A stretch of DNA of 64,000 nucleotides, from positions 186,001 to 250,000 of the forward strand of contig PPHI01000003.1 in the NCBI GenBank assembly GCA_002901265.1. Reading direction: 5' to 3'. Positions 61,001 through 64,000 of the stretch are shown piece after piece; the first letter of the stretch is position 1; every line of letters begins with the position of its first letter. The notes below the pieces were generated by a model that saw only the letters and a list, made by a program, of their open reading frames with translations, did no database searches and was not told the DNA's origin. Source of the stretch: Rhodopirellula baltica (GTDB lineage: Bacteria; Planctomycetota; Planctomycetia; Pirellulales; Pirellulaceae). The position numbers and the translations under genes are program-made.

Positions 61001-63964
61001 CTGTACCGACAAGGCAACCTTTCAGAAGCGCTCGAACAGGCGCGAACCAACTATCGCTCCGCGGTTCGTCGTAGTGACTTCCAAGGCACCGGCAACATCG
61101 TTGACATCTGGTCGCGAGCGTCACTCGGCAACATCCCGCAAGACGTGCTGCAAATCGAAGTCGGACGTGATGTCGATGATGCCCAGCGGGACTGTCATGT
61201 CAAACTGGCTCATGCGGTCTACCACTATTACCGAGATAATTTCACCGAGTCGGCCAAATCGCTAACCGATGCCGTCAAGATCGCCGAGGCGGCGTCGGTG
61301 TTCAACGCCTACACCAGTCCCTGCTTCGCATGGCGAGTGTCAGCGTTGCGGCGGAAAATCGAAACGCGGCCAGCACGCATCGCTTCGAAACGCAAACGCG
61401 ATATGCGTGAATTGCAACTGGCGTCGCGCAGAGCACTTCGAATCGCACGTAAATTCACCAACGAACTGCCCCACGCACTTCGTGAAAGGGGCGCTGTTTG
61501 TGCAATGACCGGTTGCATGCGCAGCGCCCACCGATACTTCGAGCAATCGCTCGAGATCGCTCGTCAACAAGGCGCCAGGCTGGAGGAAATCCAGACAACG
61601 TTGATGTATGCCGAGTTGGCGATCGAGGCTGGTTGGCCTGTCAATCAACAGGACGTCCACGCGGCACGCGAAGCGATGCTGCAGTACAAATCGGCCGTTG
61701 GCACCACCGATCAAGAATCCTCCGTATCGCTCGTCGACCGATTCGATGCGTTGCTCGAAGCCGGCCGACGAATCGCGGTCTGCACCGATCTGAGCGAAAT
61801 CGAAGACGAGATCATTGAAGCGACTTCGCGACTGTTACGCGGCGACCGTGTCTTGTTGATCCGTCAGACCGAAGACAACCAGTGGGAAAGCCATACCCCC
61901 GGCGCACCATTCGACTTGGAAATCATTCGCAAATGCTGCGAGCGTCGCTCGGCAATCGTCTGTGATTTCGAAAATGTGATCGATACCTCCTCCGGTGATT
62001 CGCGGGGCACCAAAACACAGAACTACGGGACGTTCTTGTGCTGCCCGATCTTAGTCCGGGGACGTATCGAAGCTCACGTCTACGTGGCCAACTCATTCAT
62101 GATGGGAATGTTCGGCGACGACGAACTTCGGATCGCCAACTACCTTTCCTCCGCCGCCGGCGCCGCGTTCGAAAAAGCCGACGGGTTCCGTCAACTCCAA
62201 GAGTTAAACCAAACCTTGGAACGAAAAGTTGCTGAACGCACCGCCGCTTTGCAACAACGAAATGTCGAAATCGAACGCACCGCAGACCGCTTGCGTGCGA
62301 CCCAGGTTCACTTGCAAGAAGCGAAAGACGCGGCCGAACATGCCAACCAAGCCAAGAGCGACTTCCTGGCACGGATGAGCCACGAAATTCGCACGCCCAT
62401 CACGGCGGTTTTGGGTTACACCGAACTGATGCTGCGTGGGGTTGTCAGCGATCCGGACGAACAACGTGTGCAGTTGGAGACCATCCATAGCAACGGTAGC
62501 CACTTGCTGCACCTATTAAACGACATTTTGGATTTGTCGAAAATCGAAGCCGAACGGATCGAAGTCGAACACATCGAATGCGTCCCGCTCAAGATCGTCG
62601 GCGATGTGATCAAGTCACTTTCGGGCAAAGTCCAGCAAAAGGGCATCGAGATTTCACTGCTGGCTGAATCGGACGTTCCCGAATCGGTCAAGAGCGACCC
62701 GACTCGCTTGCGTCAAATTTTGACCAACGTGATGGGCAACGCGATCAAGTTCACCGACCATGGCGGGATCGATGTCAAGATTTCGTTCGACGATAGCGAC
62801 CGTACTCAGCCGCTGCTGACGATCGCAATCGAAGACACCGGAATCGGCATGGACGAAAACCAAATGCGAAAAGTCTTTGATCCCTTCTCGCAAGCGGACA
62901 CGTCCACCACACGAAAGTATGGCGGTACCGGCCTTGGGCTTTCGATCAGCAAACACTTGGCCGAAGCACTTGGCGGCGGACTGACCGTGGCAAGTAAGCC
63001 TGGCGTGGGAAGCACGTTCACACTGAAGGTGGCCGCACCTGTTATTCAGGGTTGTCGTGTGATCAGTCGTGTCGAAGCAATCAAGCTGGCACTCGGACAC
63101 GCTGAATCTTCGTTCGATTCGATCGAAGTCGACGGGGCTCGGGTACTGGTCGTTGACGACGCGCCAACGAACCGCGACTTGATCGACCGGTTGTTGACCA
63201 ACGCGGGTGCCAAAGTCATGAAACTAGAAAATGGCCAGGAAGCCTATGACTACTTTATTGACGAAAACAAACAAATCATCCCACGCGAAATCGACCTGGT
63301 CTTGATGGACATGCAAATGCCATTGATGGACGGCTACACCGCAACCGCAGAACTTCGCAAAGCGGGACTCCCGATTCCGATCGTCGCAATGACCGCCAAT
63401 ACGATGGTTGGCGACGATAACAAGTGCCGTGAAGCTGGATGTTGTGACTACCTTTCCAAGCCTCTCGACTTGGATTTGGTGTTGGAAAAGGTTCGCCAGT
63501 GGGCGCACCTCTCCCGACAGCAACACCCTTCTGCGATGTCAAACATCGCCGATTCGACTTCGTCTCAGCTACTTTCTGTCCAACACAGCAAGTCGACAGA
63601 ACAAGCGACACCAGAACCTCCAATCGCCGTGCCAGTGGACCCCAGCATGGACGACAAACCGGACGCGAGCGAAAGCCACTTGCCGGATGACTGGATGCGT
63701 CAATTTGCGATCGACTTGGTCACCAAAGTTCACGGACAGATGCCGGGAATCTGGCAATCATTCCATGGTGACGACATGGAAGCCGTCGCGACAAAAATCC
63801 ACTGGATCAAAGGATCTGGAGGCACAGTGGGTTTGCCGAAACTGACGGAATTGGCGAAGTCTTGTGAAGAGGCCGCGCACAACTCGGACTTGGACAGCGT
63901 CTGTCAACGACTCGACAAGATTGAGCAATACATCAACTTGCTCGTCGAAGAATCGAACGCCTAG
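58022..63964 (+). CDS. giant hybrid: kinase-like / AAA ATPase / TPR / GAF / histidine kinase / receiver / HPt
   Basis: One frame of 1980 codons. Residues about 20-285 are a protein kinase-like domain: catalytic loop HRDFRPSHIVL keeps the Asp but has Arg for Lys, the metal motif reads AGYGP without Asp, and the anchoring Lys is replaced (VLRRI), so it is probably inactive. Residues about 305-650 are a MalT/AfsR-like P-loop module (Walker A SGMGKSRL near 340). About 700-1250 is a TPR-like helical array. A GAF-like domain (about 1260-1400) precedes a coiled coil, HisKA with His1454 (MSHEIRTPI), HATPase (NVMGNAIKFTD, GTGLGLSI), a receiver with Asp1763 (LVLMDMQMPLMDG) and an HPt domain with His1927 (HWIKGSGG). 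This is the fungal/cyanobacterial-type multisensor hybrid kinase order, complete to HPt. ATG 58058 is an alternative start. Confidence 0.9.
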   Translation: MEYPGPTLDPVEMKQNATAEREYHLIRRLTDVADATCLLVEDQLTGEPFVLRRIDRKILPDDLRVRFDNEVRLLSTIECDAYGKLLSHEWSDSGLQVLYAYHPGRSLASRLSRGPLSPLQVAALAVDLLEALVQVHAKGCVHRDFRPSHIVLRDDGPAMLAGYGPLWRVNLSDPESEFTVEMLRYASPELAGIIRHDIGPSSDLYSLGLLLFTSLSGSPMCDAATISEILLQHSTKDLNTDNLPSDTPAPLVEMLERLTQKEPRERYQSAVAALDDAHAILRMIENDDPDSSVVIGRSDSRAGLVDPAFVGREPQLRALSENLEMVVNGRWRQLLIASPSGMGKSRLTQEISRLATRLGFVVLHGDSTDQATGEPNAPWMQVINRLAIVCKTDEALRERIAILMSDYREEVLTAMPPLAQVLGWTGQRLSGPDDRGQSRVLSAFAALMTGLGSSGKPFLITLDNCQWMDDQSIRVLQRVSRSEASHQLLLLLSRPDEGNANQIREIARTDQSLSLGPLDPQSIGRLCESMAGTLPQDAISVIADYAEGSPFMASAVLRGMVESSVLNSENERWVLNQNRLANFQTAASAGEVLAERIKNLPSLALKFLQSAAVIGSSFTLDAVATLSQIDPAESFGLLADIRRQRLIWSKPDGEYAFAHDKIRETILGQLAPEVKRQMHGQIGAYLANTRSNAHYDLAYHFDEAGMHEEALPHALAAADAARSEFSLSSARRQLEIASRARQFADPQTRHRIESVMSEVVMLQGEYDSAEEWLAKCTVSAITDHDEAVVATRLGELAFKRGNKQRAVEYYESALRRLGEPICNNRFQLGVRLLREITVQTLHTYFPKLTHGGDRLPDETELLRQKLYSHIAHGYWYTRDKYYTLWSHLRGMNRGERYRPTTTLAQAYSEHAPAMSLLGWYGRGQRYATRSLEIRKDLHDIWGQGQSRHFLSILLYSSSQFEACNSEASQAVSILERTGDYWEVHTARYQYAASLYRQGNLSEALEQARTNYRSAVRRSDFQGTGNIVDIWSRASLGNIPQDVLQIEVGRDVDDAQRDCHVKLAHAVYHYYRDNFTESAKSLTDAVKIAEAASVFNAYTSPCFAWRVSALRRKIETRPARIASKRKRDMRELQLASRRALRIARKFTNELPHALRERGAVCAMTGCMRSAHRYFEQSLEIARQQGARLEEIQTTLMYAELAIEAGWPVNQQDVHAAREAMLQYKSAVGTTDQESSVSLVDRFDALLEAGRRIAVCTDLSEIEDEIIEATSRLLRGDRVLLIRQTEDNQWESHTPGAPFDLEIIRKCCERRSAIVCDFENVIDTSSGDSRGTKTQNYGTFLCCPILVRGRIEAHVYVANSFMMGMFGDDELRIANYLSSAAGAAFEKADGFRQLQELNQTLERKVAERTAALQQRNVEIERTADRLRATQVHLQEAKDAAEHANQAKSDFLARMSHEIRTPITAVLGYTELMLRGVVSDPDEQRVQLETIHSNGSHLLHLLNDILDLSKIEAERIEVEHIECVPLKIVGDVIKSLSGKVQQKGIEISLLAESDVPESVKSDPTRLRQILTNVMGNAIKFTDHGGIDVKISFDDSDRTQPLLTIAIEDTGIGMDENQMRKVFDPFSQADTSTTRKYGGTGLGLSISKHLAEALGGGLTVASKPGVGSTFTLKVAAPVIQGCRVISRVEAIKLALGHAESSFDSIEVDGARVLVVDDAPTNRDLIDRLLTNAGAKVMKLENGQEAYDYFIDENKQIIPREIDLVLMDMQMPLMDGYTATAELRKAGLPIPIVAMTANTMVGDDNKCREAGCCDYLSKPLDLDLVLEKVRQWAHLSRQQHPSAMSNIADSTSSQLLSVQHSKSTEQATPEPPIAVPVDPSMDDKPDASESHLPDDWMRQFAIDLVTKVHGQMPGIWQSFHGDDMEAVATKIHWIKGSGGTVGLPKLTELAKSCEEAAHNSDLDSVCQRLDKIEQYINLLVEESNA

Positions 63965-64000
63965 CTGGGTTGTGTCCCTGAGCAATCGCGTCGACGCTGC

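Noticed and set aside
1-64000. tRNA, rRNA, insertion sequence or prophage genes
   Set aside because: None could be recognised on either strand by inspection; a covariance-model search would be needed for small RNAs.

Overview
The window comes from a planctomycete, most probably a Rhodopirellula-like member of the Pirellulaceae. The evidence is the gene content: four DUF1559 proteins (one with a classic prepilin N-terminus), PQQ-type beta-propeller proteins opening with WPQWRG-like motifs, a Tat-exported Gfo/Idh/MocA oxidoreductase, an ECF sigma factor paired with a kinase-like protein, Ser/Thr kinases with DWG in place of DFG, a DUF1571 protein, a Lys/Ala-rich histone-like protein and a Cys-rich repeat protein. 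No rRNA, tRNA, CRISPR array, insertion sequence or phage module was seen. Most of the window is ordinary chromosome with moderate GC.

Layout. 1-4 kb: end of an alpha/beta hydrolase, a flavin disulfide reductase and a DUF2306-DUF1559 fusion. 4-9.3 kb: a conserved protein of unknown role and two divergent DUF1559 proteins with SHD1-like tails. 17.2-9.3 kb (minus): a beta-propeller gene, then a tightly packed set (propeller lipoprotein, receiver protein with a frameshift, panD, YdcZ-type transporter, ECF sigma factor, pseudokinase). 17.4-21 kb: cupin, Cys-rich repeat protein, Mrp ATPase, histone-like protein. 21.4-26.6 kb: site-2 protease, nitrilase, aminotransferase, VIT1-like transporter, glutamate dehydrogenase. 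26.7-33 kb: Gfo/Idh/MocA oxidoreductase, LRR lipoprotein, DUF1571 protein and a frameshifted secreted protein. 33.1-37.2 kb: a large VWA-type gene that looks broken by an internal inversion. 37.4-39.7 kb: a translationally coupled pair of sensor kinases, the first with an ethylene-receptor-like membrane domain. 39.7-42.4 kb: a DUF1559 / lipoprotein / PepSY-TM operon behind a good Fur-box candidate. 42.8-50.2 kb: DUF1206 protein, Ser/Thr kinase, frameshifted FHA-GGDEF protein, TonB-dependent receptor. 50.3-57.7 kb: propeller protein, unknown protein, type II glutamine synthetase, NfeD/ClpP-class protease, hotdog-methyltransferase fusion. 58-64 kb: a 1980-residue kinase-like / AAA / TPR / GAF / histidine kinase / receiver / HPt protein.

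How the genes may work together. Signalling is the dominant theme: two kinase-like proteins and one apparently active Ser/Thr kinase, three histidine kinases, receivers, an FHA-GGDEF protein and an ECF sigma factor. Glutamate dehydrogenase and glutamine synthetase II provide ammonium assimilation. The PepSY-TM operon with its Fur box, the TonB receptor and the VIT1-like protein suggest iron handling.

The most unusual observations are (1) the inverted 2.3-kb segment at 34714-36996, bounded by the 8-bp inverted repeat ATGCCGCC/GGCGGCAT, whose reversal joins three reading frames into one; and (2) four genes or segments broken by an apparent single-base loss, three of them explicable as loss of one base from a run of three. 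Both patterns could be biological decay or sequencing/assembly error and should be checked against reads.
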